Assembly (NCBI GenBank): GCA_902765305.1
Contig: CACWZI010000018.1
Location: forward strand, 1-64,000
Direction of reading: 5' to 3'
DNA: 64,000 nucleotides
From: an uncultured Eubacteriales bacterium
GTDB taxonomy: Bacteria; Bacillota; Clostridia; Christensenellales; Aristaeellaceae
Made by a program: the position numbers and the translations under genes. Below are positions 1 to 7,610 of this stretch, piece after piece. Within the stretch, counting starts at the first letter, position 1; each line of letters opens with the position of its first letter. The notes under the pieces are model-generated. The model saw only the letters and a program-made list of their open reading frames with translations, was not told the DNA's origin and did not search any database.

Positions 1-1
1 G

Positions 2-1075
2 AACATCATCAAGAAGAAGACCGTCAAGCGCGACCAGCCCCTGATCATGTACATCACGACCATGGGCAACGTGCTGGACGGGCCGCTGGTGTATTACTAC
101 GACTTGTTCACCGACGCGCTGCTGGGGCACCTGGACCCCGCGGTTTCCGACCGCATGTTTGCATTCATCGCGGAAATGGACGCCACGGACGACATCGAGG
201 ACAGCAGCCTGTGGGTGAAGGCGAACCCTTCCATCGGTACGACGCTGAAGCTGGAGGACCTGGAGGCCGACTGGAAACGCAGCAAGCTGACGCCCAGCGA
301 GCGGGCCAACTTCATCTGCAAGCAGCTGAACATCATGGTGAACGCCGACGACATGGCCTTTGTGCAACCGGAGGTCATACGGCGGAACCGGGACAGCATA
401 CCGGAGGAAAGCCTGCTGGGCCGGCGCTGCTATGGCGGCTTCGACCTGTCCAACCGCGAAGACTTCACGGCGGCCGGCCTGGAGTTCCCCCTGGACGACG
501 GGCGCAGCTTTATCAAGCTGCACAGCTGGGTGCCTCGGAGGAAGGTGGAGATGGACCAGGAAAAAATCGACTACTACGGCCTGGCCATGAAGGGCTATCT
601 CACCATCGTGGAGGGCGAATACATCCAGCAAGAGGACGTTTTCAACTGGTTTGTGGAGCAGTCGAAGCTGTACGAGCTGGTGGCCATCGGCTACGACCCA
701 GCCAACGCCACACGGCTGCGGCAGATGCTGGAAAACCAGGGCTTCGACTGCCAGGTGGTGCGCCAGGGCCCGATCACACTGAGCGACCCCATGAAGGACA
801 TCAAGGAACAGCTGCTGGCCGGCAAGGTGGTCAGCAACTGCGACCCCATGCTGGCCTGGTATACCGACAACGTGCGAATCAGCAGCGAACGCCGGCACAC
901 CGAGAAGGCCAACTGGATGCCCACGAAGCGGAACAAGTTCAGGAAGATCGACGGCTTTATGGCCTGGCTGGACGCCCACTGTGTGCGCATGGACAAGCAG
1001 CCGGCCGGCATGGTGGCGACGCCGCCCAGGATCCGCGTGGTGAACCTGGGCAGCAGAACACACAGACGACAATAA
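2..1075 (+). CDS. terL: Phage terminase large subunit, 5' end outside window
   Basis: The reading frame is already open at base 2, so this is the C-terminal part of TerL, the ATP-driven motor that packages DNA into proheads and cuts concatemers. The visible part holds the end of the ATPase region and the RNase H-like nuclease domain. An acidic motif (CYGGFDLSNREDFTA), IGYDPANA, and a terminal KIDGFMAWLDA segment carry the aspartates expected to bind metal. The portal gene follows after 13 bases, the standard HK97-type late order. The family assignment is firm. Whether it still works is doubtful because the genes downstream are damaged. Confidence 0.9.
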   Translation, partial: NIIKKKTVKRDQPLIMYITTMGNVLDGPLVYYYDLFTDALLGHLDPAVSDRMFAFIAEMDATDDIEDSSLWVKANPSIGTTLKLEDLEADWKRSKLTPSERANFICKQLNIMVNADDMAFVQPEVIRRNRDSIPEESLLGRRCYGGFDLSNREDFTAAGLEFPLDDGRSFIKLHSWVPRRKVEMDQEKIDYYGLAMKGYLTIVEGEYIQQEDVFNWFVEQSKLYELVAIGYDPANATRLRQMLENQGFDCQVVRQGPITLSDPMKDIKEQLLAGKVVSNCDPMLAWYTDNVRISSERRHTEKANWMPTKRNKFRKIDGFMAWLDAHCVRMDKQPAGMVATPPRIRVVNLGSRTHRRQ

Positions 1076-1088
1076 GGGGTGATGGACT

Positions 1089-2339
1089 ATGTGGCCTTTT
1101 GGCAGGAAGAAAAGGGCCGAAAAGAAGGCACGGGACGAGCCCGGCAGGAACCGGAACCGGAACCTGCGCTCGATCAACCGGCCGCGGGCAGACAACACGA
1201 TCCAGGGCAACGAGGCAATCTATGCCGCGGTGAGCCGAATTGCCAACACCATGGGCATGATCCCCATGCACATCTATAAGAATTACACCATCCAGCCCAG
1301 CCACCCGCTGGAGCGGCTGCTGGCCCTGGAGCCGAACCCCAACTTCACGGCCTTCGGCTTCCGGCAGACCATGGAGGTGCTGCGCAACACCGAGGGCAAC
1401 GCCTACGCGCTGCGCATTCCGGACAAGCTGGGGATGACGACGCGGCTGGATATACTGAACCCCACGCGGGTGATGCCCATGCGGGATCCGGCGGACGGCA
1501 GCGTCTGGTATCAGATCATGCTGGACGACGGGAAGCCCTACATCGTGCCCGGCTATATGCTGCTGAACATGCGGCACATGAGCGCCAACGGCGAGAAGGG
1601 CATCCGCCCCATCGACGTGCTGCGCAAGAGCCTGGACTATGACACCCAGGTGAAAGAGCTGAGCCTGGACCAGCTGGACGGCGTGAACCACGGCATCATG
1701 CTGACGGTGCCGAACAGCGGACTGAGCCAGGAACAGAAGGACGAACTGGTGGACCGCTTCCTGGAGACCTACGAAAAGAGCGGCCGGTCTGTGGTGGTGC
1801 TGGAAGGCGGCCTGACGGCCACCAGCTTTTCCAGTTCCCCGGTGGACAGCCAGCTGCTGGACGTGGAAAGAATTACCCGGAACCGGGTGGCGACGGTGTA
1901 CAACCTGCCGCCCCACATGCTGGGCGATTATTCCGACACCAGCTTCTCCACAGCTGAGCAGCAGATGCAGGAATTTCTGCAGCTGACGATCATCCCGATC
2001 GTGCAGCAGTGGGAGGACGAATACAACCGGAAGCTGCTGACGCCCCAGGACTACGCGGAAGGCTACCGGATCCGCTTCGACACCGACGCGCTGACGCGGG
2101 CGGACGCCCTGGCCACGGCCCAGACCAACCAGATGGCCATCCGCGGCGGCTGGAGGAAGCCGAACGAGGTGCGGCAATCCGAGTACAGGCCGCCGGATCC
2201 CTACGGCGACAAGCTGATGGGCAGCCGGGACATCCTGCCGCTGCAGATCATGGTGGAGAAGCCGGAGCTGCTGCTGGGCGGAGTGGCCACCCCCGGCGAC
2301 CCGGACGGAAACACCCCGACGGAAGGAAGTGAAAACTGA
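1089..2339 (+). CDS. Phage portal protein (HK97 family)
   Basis: This 416-residue protein has the usual length and pattern of HK97-type portals. These form the dodecameric ring at the capsid vertex through which DNA enters and to which the neck attaches. Recognisable blocks are the N-terminal IQGNEAIYAAVSRIANTMG, the central LNPTRVMPM, and VYNLPPHMLGDYSDTSFSTA. The start ATG lies 13 bases after the terminase stop. The stop codon overlaps the start of the protease gene (TGATGG), which suggests translational coupling. The gene itself looks intact. Confidence 0.93.
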   Translation: MWPFGRKKRAEKKARDEPGRNRNRNLRSINRPRADNTIQGNEAIYAAVSRIANTMGMIPMHIYKNYTIQPSHPLERLLALEPNPNFTAFGFRQTMEVLRNTEGNAYALRIPDKLGMTTRLDILNPTRVMPMRDPADGSVWYQIMLDDGKPYIVPGYMLLNMRHMSANGEKGIRPIDVLRKSLDYDTQVKELSLDQLDGVNHGIMLTVPNSGLSQEQKDELVDRFLETYEKSGRSVVVLEGGLTATSFSSSPVDSQLLDVERITRNRVATVYNLPPHMLGDYSDTSFSTAEQQMQEFLQLTIIPIVQQWEDEYNRKLLTPQDYAEGYRIRFDTDALTRADALATAQTNQMAIRGGWRKPNEVRQSEYRPPDPYGDKLMGSRDILPLQIMVEKPELLLGGVATPGDPDGNTPTEGSEN

Positions 2340-3415
2340 TGGCCTTTTATACCTTTACGACACGCAGAGACGAAGCCACCGGCCAGGATGAGGCCGTGCT
2401 GTACATCGACGGGATCCTGGAGGTGGACCGGGACTGGTGGCTGGGCGGCGCGCAGGTAATCGCCAGGGACTTCCGGCGAAGCCTGGGAAAGCTGTCCGAC
2501 GTGACCGTGTACATCAACAGCCCCGGCGGCGACGTGATGGCTGGCGCGGAGATCTACACAGCCCTGCGGGAACACAGCCAACAGGGCAAGGGCCGCATCA
2601 CCGTGAAGGTGACCGGCATCGCCGCCAGCGCCGCCAGCGTGGTGGCCATGGCCGGCGACGAAATCCTGATGAGCCCCGTGGCCTACATGATGATCCACAA
2701 CCCGTGGAGCGCGGCAGTGGGCAACGCCAAGGAGCTGCGGAAGCAGGCCGACGCCCTGGACGTTATCAGCGAGGGCCTGATCAACGCCTACGAACGCCGG
2801 ACCGGCAAGACGCGGGACGAGCTGATGCAGCTGCTGGACGGTGAAACCTATATGAGCGCCCAGACCTGCGTGGACGAGGGCTTCGCGGACGGCATCCTGT
2901 ACGGTGAAGCGCCGGCAGCGGACGACGGCCAACGGAAGCCCACGGCCATGATGCAGGCGAAGAACTACGGCCGGCAGGCCGTGATGGCCATGCTGCGGGA
3001 ACATGAGCCGGAACCGGAACCGCAGCCGGATCCGGAGGCCGCCAAGCGGGCAGAGTTCGCCAGGCGCGCCGCCTTCATGAGCATCTGCGCAGGGGAGCTG
3101 CGGCACTGGGTAACGCTGCAGAAGCCCGCGGAAACCGTCAACGAGAAGGGCAAGCGGATCCCAGGCTGGAAGGACGTGGCCAGGGTGAAGGCCGGCAAGG
3201 CCGACGTATCCGGGCGGGAGTTCTACGTGGCGCAAGCCCACCACGCCGAAGACGTGGTGACCTTTACGGTGCGCTGGCGGGAGGACGTGACCGCCAAGTG
3301 GCGGCTTGTGCACCACGGCACGGCCTACAACATTTTGGAGGTCAACCACCTGGGCTACATGCGCGATTACATGCGACTGAAGTGCAGGCTGGTGACCGGG
3401 GAGGCGGTGAAATAA
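2339..3415 (+). CDS. ClpP-like prohead protease fused in frame to head-closure (head-tail joining) protein
   Basis: Residues 1 to about 245 are a ClpP-type prohead protease. The INSPGGDV oxyanion segment, the nucleophile region GIAASAASVVAMAG, the histidine in MMIHNPW and the aspartate near TCVDEGFAD are visible. An EPEPEPQPDPEA linker follows. From the internal Met at base 3077 the protein changes to a head-tail joining domain (SPP1 gp16-like, Pfam Phage_H_T_join), seen in GELRHWVTLQKPAE, GWKDVA and YNILEVNHLG. In related phages the major capsid protein and a neck connector gene lie between these two. Here both are absent and there is no ribosome binding site before base 3077. I infer a deletion junction that happens to keep frame. 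A natural bifunctional protein is unlikely. Confidence 0.85.
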   Translation: MAFYTFTTRRDEATGQDEAVLYIDGILEVDRDWWLGGAQVIARDFRRSLGKLSDVTVYINSPGGDVMAGAEIYTALREHSQQGKGRITVKVTGIAASAASVVAMAGDEILMSPVAYMMIHNPWSAAVGNAKELRKQADALDVISEGLINAYERRTGKTRDELMQLLDGETYMSAQTCVDEGFADGILYGEAPAADDGQRKPTAMMQAKNYGRQAVMAMLREHEPEPEPQPDPEAAKRAEFARRAAFMSICAGELRHWVTLQKPAETVNEKGKRIPGWKDVARVKAGKADVSGREFYVAQAHHAEDVVTFTVRWREDVTAKWRLVHHGTAYNILEVNHLGYMRDYMRLKCRLVTGEAVK

Positions 3416-3867
3416 TGGGCACTTTTGGCACGACCGGCATCGCTGCGGAGCTGGAGCGATTCGACCTCATGCGCAAGGGCGTGGACAGCGCGCTGGAGAA
3501 GACCGTGGAAGCCGGCGGGAAGGCGCTGGCAAAGCACCTTCAGGACGCCGCGCCGGTGCTGAAGGGCAACCGCAAGGGCATCAAGCCCGGAGCCCTGAAG
3601 AAGAGCATCAAGGCCGGCAAGGTGACCTACAACGCCGCCGACGGCTACCACACCGACGTGGGACCCGTGGGCAAGGATCACGGGGAAGCGCTGGCCAAGA
3701 TCGGCAACATCCTGGAATATGGAAGAAGCGCACAGACCAGGGATCCGGGGCGCGACATCAGCGCGATGCCCGCGAAGGCGTGGTTTGTGCCTGCCGTGAA
3801 GCAAGCGACGCAAGAGGTCAACCAGGTGATGAAGCGAACATTTGAGGAGGCGCAGCGCCATGGCTAA
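3415..3867 (+). CDS. HK97 gp10-like tail completion protein
   Basis: This 150-residue protein starts at an ATG overlapping the previous stop (TAATG). It matches the HK97 gp10 family: an N-terminal helical part (AAELERFDLMRKGVDSALEK), a KKSIKAG block, the IGNILEYG segment, and a C-terminal PAKAWFVPAVKQA helix. Members sit at the head-tail junction or tail terminator region in siphophages. Position between head closure and the next small tail gene agrees. The longer upstream frame belongs to the overlapping gene, so the overlap start is preferred. Confidence 0.85.
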   Translation: MGTFGTTGIAAELERFDLMRKGVDSALEKTVEAGGKALAKHLQDAAPVLKGNRKGIKPGALKKSIKAGKVTYNAADGYHTDVGPVGKDHGEALAKIGNILEYGRSAQTRDPGRDISAMPAKAWFVPAVKQATQEVNQVMKRTFEEAQRHG

Positions 3868-4264
3868 CAACAACACCGCGCCGCGGCGGCTGACCATACC
3901 CGCGCCGGGCGTGGGCGGAGTCTTCGCCGATGAAGTGCAGCAGCACTTTTACGCGGCGCTGGCGAGCCTGCCCGTGCCTGTGAGCCAACCGCCTGGGGAC
4001 GCCCAGGCCGACACCTGGATCACATTCAACGAAGTCTCAGCAGAGCCCAGGACGGCAGGGAACGCGGTGACGCGGATCTGCCACCTGGTGCAGCTGCACG
4101 CATGGACCCACTGCGACAACGACGACCACCGCACAGCCTTCTTCGCCGCCATCGAGCTGCTGAAGGCCGCGGGGGTGCGCGTGTTCAGCTGGGGACCCGA
4201 TGACTACGAACAGGACACCGGCATCCACCACATCGCCTGCACATGCGAGTGGTGGCAGCGGTGA
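3860..4264 (+). CDS. Small tail-completion/terminator-type phage protein (DUF3168-like position)
   Basis: This 134-residue protein begins at base 3860. A GAGGAGG ribosome binding site at 3844-3850 supports this start over an ATG 18 bases upstream. It overlaps the end of the gp10-like gene by 8 bases. Its features are an N-terminal FADEVQQHFYAALASLPVPV segment, a central LVQLHAW strand and a C-terminal DTGIHHIACTCEWWQR ending. Gene order and size fit the tail terminator (gpU-like / DUF3168) of siphophages, placed just before the tail tube gene. Assignment rests mainly on position and general pattern. Confidence 0.65.
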   Translation: MANNNTAPRRLTIPAPGVGGVFADEVQQHFYAALASLPVPVSQPPGDAQADTWITFNEVSAEPRTAGNAVTRICHLVQLHAWTHCDNDDHRTAFFAAIELLKAAGVRVFSWGPDDYEQDTGIHHIACTCEWWQR

Positions 4265-4282
4265 CCGGACAAGGAGGAAAAC

Positions 4283-4888
4283 ATGGCCGAAAACAATGCG
4301 AACAACTACAGCGAAGGCTATTTTTATGGCATTCTGGACATCTATGTCGCGCTGATGAGCACGCAGGACAGCCCCAGCACCAAGCCGACCTACGGCAATT
4401 ATCAGGTGATGGGCAAGACCATCGAAGCGCAGATCACGCCCAACTACAAGGAAGGCAAGGTCTACGCCAGCAACGTGGCCACCCGGAACGAGAAGCGGGT
4501 GGACAGCTACACGGTGAGCCTGAACCTGGACAAGATCCCCTACGCCATGCGTGAGAAGATCCTGGGCCGCTATAAGGATCTGAACGGCGTGCAGATCGTG
4601 AAGGGCAGCCAGAAGGCCCCGTTCGTGGCCATCGCGTTCGCCCTGACGCTGGACGACGGCAGCCTGGAGTTGTGGACCCTGTACAAGGGCAAGTTCAGCG
4701 AGCCCACGCAGGTGGGCCACACCGACAGCGACAACATGACCTACCAGCACCCGACGATCGAGGCCACGTTCATCCGCCGCGAGTGCGACGACGCCCTGGC
4801 CGCTATCGCCGCGACGGCCGACGCGAACGTGCTGGAGACCGTGAAGAACAACTGGTTCACGAGGGTGTACGAAGCCAAGACCACCTGA
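4283..4888 (+). CDS. Major tail tube protein (phi13 type)
   Basis: This 201-residue protein begins 9 bases after a GGAGG site. It resembles the major tail proteins of phi13-like Bacillota siphophages, which polymerise into the tail tube: an N-terminal GYFYGILDIYVAL strand region, conversion motifs such as GKTIEAQITPNYKEG, and LDDGSLELWTLYKGKF. It is followed by a strong hairpin, as is common after this highly expressed gene. No sign of damage is visible. Confidence 0.85.
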   Translation: MAENNANNYSEGYFYGILDIYVALMSTQDSPSTKPTYGNYQVMGKTIEAQITPNYKEGKVYASNVATRNEKRVDSYTVSLNLDKIPYAMREKILGRYKDLNGVQIVKGSQKAPFVAIAFALTLDDGSLELWTLYKGKFSEPTQVGHTDSDNMTYQHPTIEATFIRRECDDALAAIAATADANVLETVKNNWFTRVYEAKTT

Positions 4889-4903
4889 CGCAAGTGAAAA
4901 GCT

Positions 4904-4932
4904 GGGCTTCCTGCAAATTCCGCAGGAGGCCC
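4904..4932 (+). terminator. Hairpin after major tail gene
   Basis: An 11-base-pair stem (GGGCTTCCTGC pairing with GCAGGAGGCCC, one G-T pair) with a 7-base loop lies between the tail tube gene and the tail chaperone. It lacks a strong T run, so it is more likely a leaky attenuator or mRNA 3'-end stabiliser than a full stop. Confidence 0.55.
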
Positions 4933-4973
4933 GGCGCGGATCCGGCCCATAAAGGGGAAAAGGAGCGTAAACA

Positions 4974-5363
4974 ATGACGGAAAAAATGCAGGATGAAATC
5001 CGGGGAGTAGACATCACACGGCCCCTGGACCACCTGGAGATCGACGGCAAGGAATACCCGCTGGCCTTCGACATGGCCAGTATGCGCATCGCGGAGGATG
5101 TGTACGAGCTGCAGTACAACCGCATCCTGGGCTTCGCGACCATTGCCAGGCACCTGGCCGCCGGCAGAATCGGAGCCATCATGGCGGTGCTGTACGGCGC
5201 GCTGGTCTCAGGGGCGACCACCGGCGAGGCGGAGCCCATGACCTGGGGCGAGTTCTACGACAAGTTCAAGCTGACCAGCATCCCGGCCGTGAAGGATCTG
5301 CTGCTGAAGAACCTGAAGAAAGCCCTGCCGGCAGTGGAGACCGGCGAAGGAAACCCTCAGTAG
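4974..5363 (+). CDS. Tail assembly chaperone, short form (gpG-like)
   Basis: This 129-residue protein starts 8 bases after an AAAAGGAG site. It has an N-terminal beta-rich block (LDHLEIDGKEYPLAFDMASM) then helices (RIAEDVYELQYN), as in Bacillota tail assembly chaperones that coat the tape measure during tail building. It lies directly after the tail tube gene. It ends in a TAG that a -1 reading-frame change would bypass, giving the longer product described in the next entry. Confidence 0.75.
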   Translation: MTEKMQDEIRGVDITRPLDHLEIDGKEYPLAFDMASMRIAEDVYELQYNRILGFATIARHLAAGRIGAIMAVLYGALVSGATTGEAEPMTWGEFYDKFKLTSIPAVKDLLLKNLKKALPAVETGEGNPQ

Positions 5364-5590
5364 GCCGGGGGGACAGCAAGGGCGGCATCCCATGGCTGTG
5401 GCTGTACAGCGAGGCGCTGCGCAGCGGCCTGGACCCGGCCACCTTTTGGGCATCGAGCCCCAGGGCGGTGCACCTGCTGATCCAGCAGGCCCGGAAGACG
5501 CGCAGAAACCCCGGCCGGAAGCAGGGGCAGCGCGGCGGCAACGCCCAGGAAGTGAAGAAGGTGCGGCTGAACCGGCTGCCGCATCCATAG
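5342..5590 (+). CDS. Tail chaperone C-terminal extension reached by -1 frameshift (gpGT-like)
   Basis: The -1 frame relative to the chaperone gene is open from before base 5342 to the TAG at 5588-5590. It encodes a protein-like sequence including GGIPWLWLYSEALRSGLDPA, TFWASSPRAVHLLIQQA and a basic end. It has no credible start codon of its own. This is the classic arrangement of lambda G/GT, in which ribosomes slip back one base. A candidate slip site is GGA AAC at 5349-5354; the AAG AAA pair at 5316-5321 is another. Neither is a perfect slippery heptamer, so the exact site is unproven. Confidence 0.6.
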   Translation, partial: RRRKPSVGRGDSKGGIPWLWLYSEALRSGLDPATFWASSPRAVHLLIQQARKTRRNPGRKQGQRGGNAQEVKKVRLNRLPHP

Positions 5591-5596
5591 GAACGC

Positions 5597-5626
5597 CCCG
5601 CGCTACTGCCTGACGGCAGGCGCGGG
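5597..5626 (+). repeat. Phage intergenic stem-loop, copy 1
   Basis: A compound hairpin: CCCGCGC pairs with GCGCGGG, and inside it CTGCC pairs with GGCAG around a TGAC loop. The 14-base string CGCCCCGCGCTACT at 5594-5607 recurs exactly at 7504-7517 in a second hairpin. Copy 1 lies exactly where the tape measure gene should start, beside a presumed deletion junction. Confidence 0.7.
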
Positions 5627-5641
5627 CACTGACGACAATGA

Positions 5642-7462
5642 AAGGCCACATGGGGCGTGAAGTGCAGCGTGTGGACCGACACCCGCATCCAGGACGCGGC
5701 CACCCTGAAGGCCAGGGGGCAGCAGGTGCTGGAGGGCTACAAAAACCCGTATCTGAGCTATACGGCCAAGGCGGTGGACCTGTACAGGGAAACCGGCTAC
5801 AGCTGGGACAACTTCATGCCCGGCAAGCTGGTGAGGGTGATGGACGGGGAGCACGGCATCAACTTCGACGCCAGGATCGTGGACATATCCAAGCGGGACG
5901 TGAACGGCGACCCCGGCGACATCGAGATCACCATCGCCAACACGCCCAGGGACGCGGCCGACAGCATCAACACGCTGGCGGACCGGGTGGGCATCGGCGA
6001 GCTGTACAGCCAGGGGGCCACCAACCTGTTCGCCATACCCTTCGCGGACAACGCCGACGAAAACCACCCGGCCAGGTTCCGGGTGTACATCCCGGCGGGC
6101 ATGGTGCGCATCAACAAGATGCTGCTGACCTGGCAGCTGCAGGCGTTCAGGGCCTACTCGACCGGCGCGGAGGCCGGCGGCGGGACCACCAAGACCAGCA
6201 GCAGCGGCGGCGGCAGCACGCAGACCACCACCACCAGGGACACGGTGACCTATACCAGCGAATACGGCGGGGACTGCGTGGTCAGCACCAGCCAGCGCAT
6301 CGTGGCCAAGACTTCGGACGGCAACGCGGACCTGATCGGCTGGACGTTCGGCCCCAGGGACAACGGCGTCAGCGCCGACGGCGCGGTGATGACCAGCACC
6401 AAGGGCAGCGCATCCACGCTGAACACCGGCGCGGGCACCGCCCACCACCACGGCATGGGGCATACCCACAGCATTGACAGCCATTATCACACGGTGAACA
6501 GCCACACCCACGGGATGGACCACTATCACAGCACCTACAGCCACAGCCACACCGTGAACAGCCACAGCCACGGAATGGACCACTATCACCAGGTGGACAA
6601 CCACTGGCACAGTGTCAACGACCACTATCACAGCTTCAATGGTAGCGATACCATCTACTGGCAGCACTGGCATGAGCTGACCGGGAACACGTCCTACACC
6701 GGCAACGTGCCCGACAACATCTATTCAGCCAAGGCGGTGAGCATCAGCGGCTACACCGGCAGCACCGGCGGCAGCACTGACAGCAAGGCCCCGTATACTT
6801 CAGGCGCAAAATCCAGCGGCAGCGACAAGAACAACACCGGGACATCCAGCCCCGGCACGGACAGCGCATCGCCCAACACCGGAAGCCCGAAAAACGGGAC
6901 CGACGGCACCTACAAGTATAATACCGACGCCAGCAGCCCCGACACCACCGGCGTGGAACTGAACACGGGAGGCGCCAAGAGTGGCAGCAACTGGAAGACC
7001 GACACCGGCGACGAAAGCAGCCACACCCACCCGCTGACCGTTCACAGCCACGGCATGGACCACTTCCACCGGCTGGCCAGCTTCACGATCCCGCCGCTGA
7101 GCATCGAGATCCCGGCCCACGGCCACAACGTGAAGATCACCGGCCACAACCACAGCGTGACCATCCCGGCGCACACCCACGACCTGACCCTGCCGGACCA
7201 CACCCACGGGATCGTGTACGGCATCTATGAGGGCGGGAAGGCCAGCAGCGTGACCATCAAGGTGGACGGGACCGCGGTGCCGGCCACGGAAATCACCAAG
7301 CGGGAGATCGACGTCAGCGGCTACCTGAGCAAGGATGACGCCGGCAAGATCAAACGCGGGACCTGGCACGACATCGAGATCGTGCCCAATAAGCTGACGC
7401 GCATCGAGGCCAACCTGACGGCCCAGGTATTTGTGCAGAGTGTGGGCGGCGGCGACTATTGA
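5642..7462 (+). pseudogene. N-terminally truncated tail-tip/endopeptidase-type protein with histidine-rich fibre region
   Basis: The frame opens at 5642. Its first possible start is a GTG at 5657 with no ribosome binding site. The N-terminal about 150 residues (WTDTRIQDAATLKARG, GKLVRVMD, ITIANTPRDAAD) look like the end of a Prophage_tail / Tal domain, whose first two thirds are missing. Next comes a Ser/Gly/Thr-rich stretch, then two blocks with 18 HxH motifs (for example SHTHGMDHYH, HSHGMDHFH, HTHDLTLPDHTHG). HxH motifs in phage fibre needles such as T4 gp37 bind iron. The tape measure and distal tail genes that should precede it are absent, so I infer a second deletion with its junction near 5640. 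Confidence 0.7.
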
Positions 7463-7466
7463 TAAC

Positions 7467-7500
7467 CACCAAAAAGCGTCAGCGCTGACGCTTTTTGGTG
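7467..7500 (+). terminator. Perfect palindromic bidirectional terminator
   Basis: A 34-base perfect palindrome starts 4 bases after the previous stop. Its core GCGTCAGCGCTGACGC is flanked by A5 on the left and T5 on the right, so it can terminate transcription on either strand. Confidence 0.8.
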
Positions 7501-7506
7501 AATCGC

Positions 7507-7535
7507 CCCGCGCTACTCCCTGCGGGAAGCGCGGG
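7507..7535 (+). repeat. Phage intergenic stem-loop, copy 2
   Basis: CCCGCGC pairs with GCGCGGG around an inner CCC/GGG pair. It shares the 14-base string CGCCCCGCGCTACT with the hairpin at 5597-5626. It lies between the palindromic terminator and the fibre gene. Confidence 0.65.
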
Positions 7536-7610
7536 TTTCGGGCGGGCCAGCCAAATGGCCGCGCCCTCAGTCCGGCGGTGCCGGACGCTAAGAGGAAAGG
7601 AGCGAAGACA

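Noticed and set aside
5638..6477. A separate gene starting at ATG 5638
   Set aside because: The frame is a shifted reading of the Tal-like gene, rich in Gly/Arg/His; only the first few codons might be a relic of a lost start.
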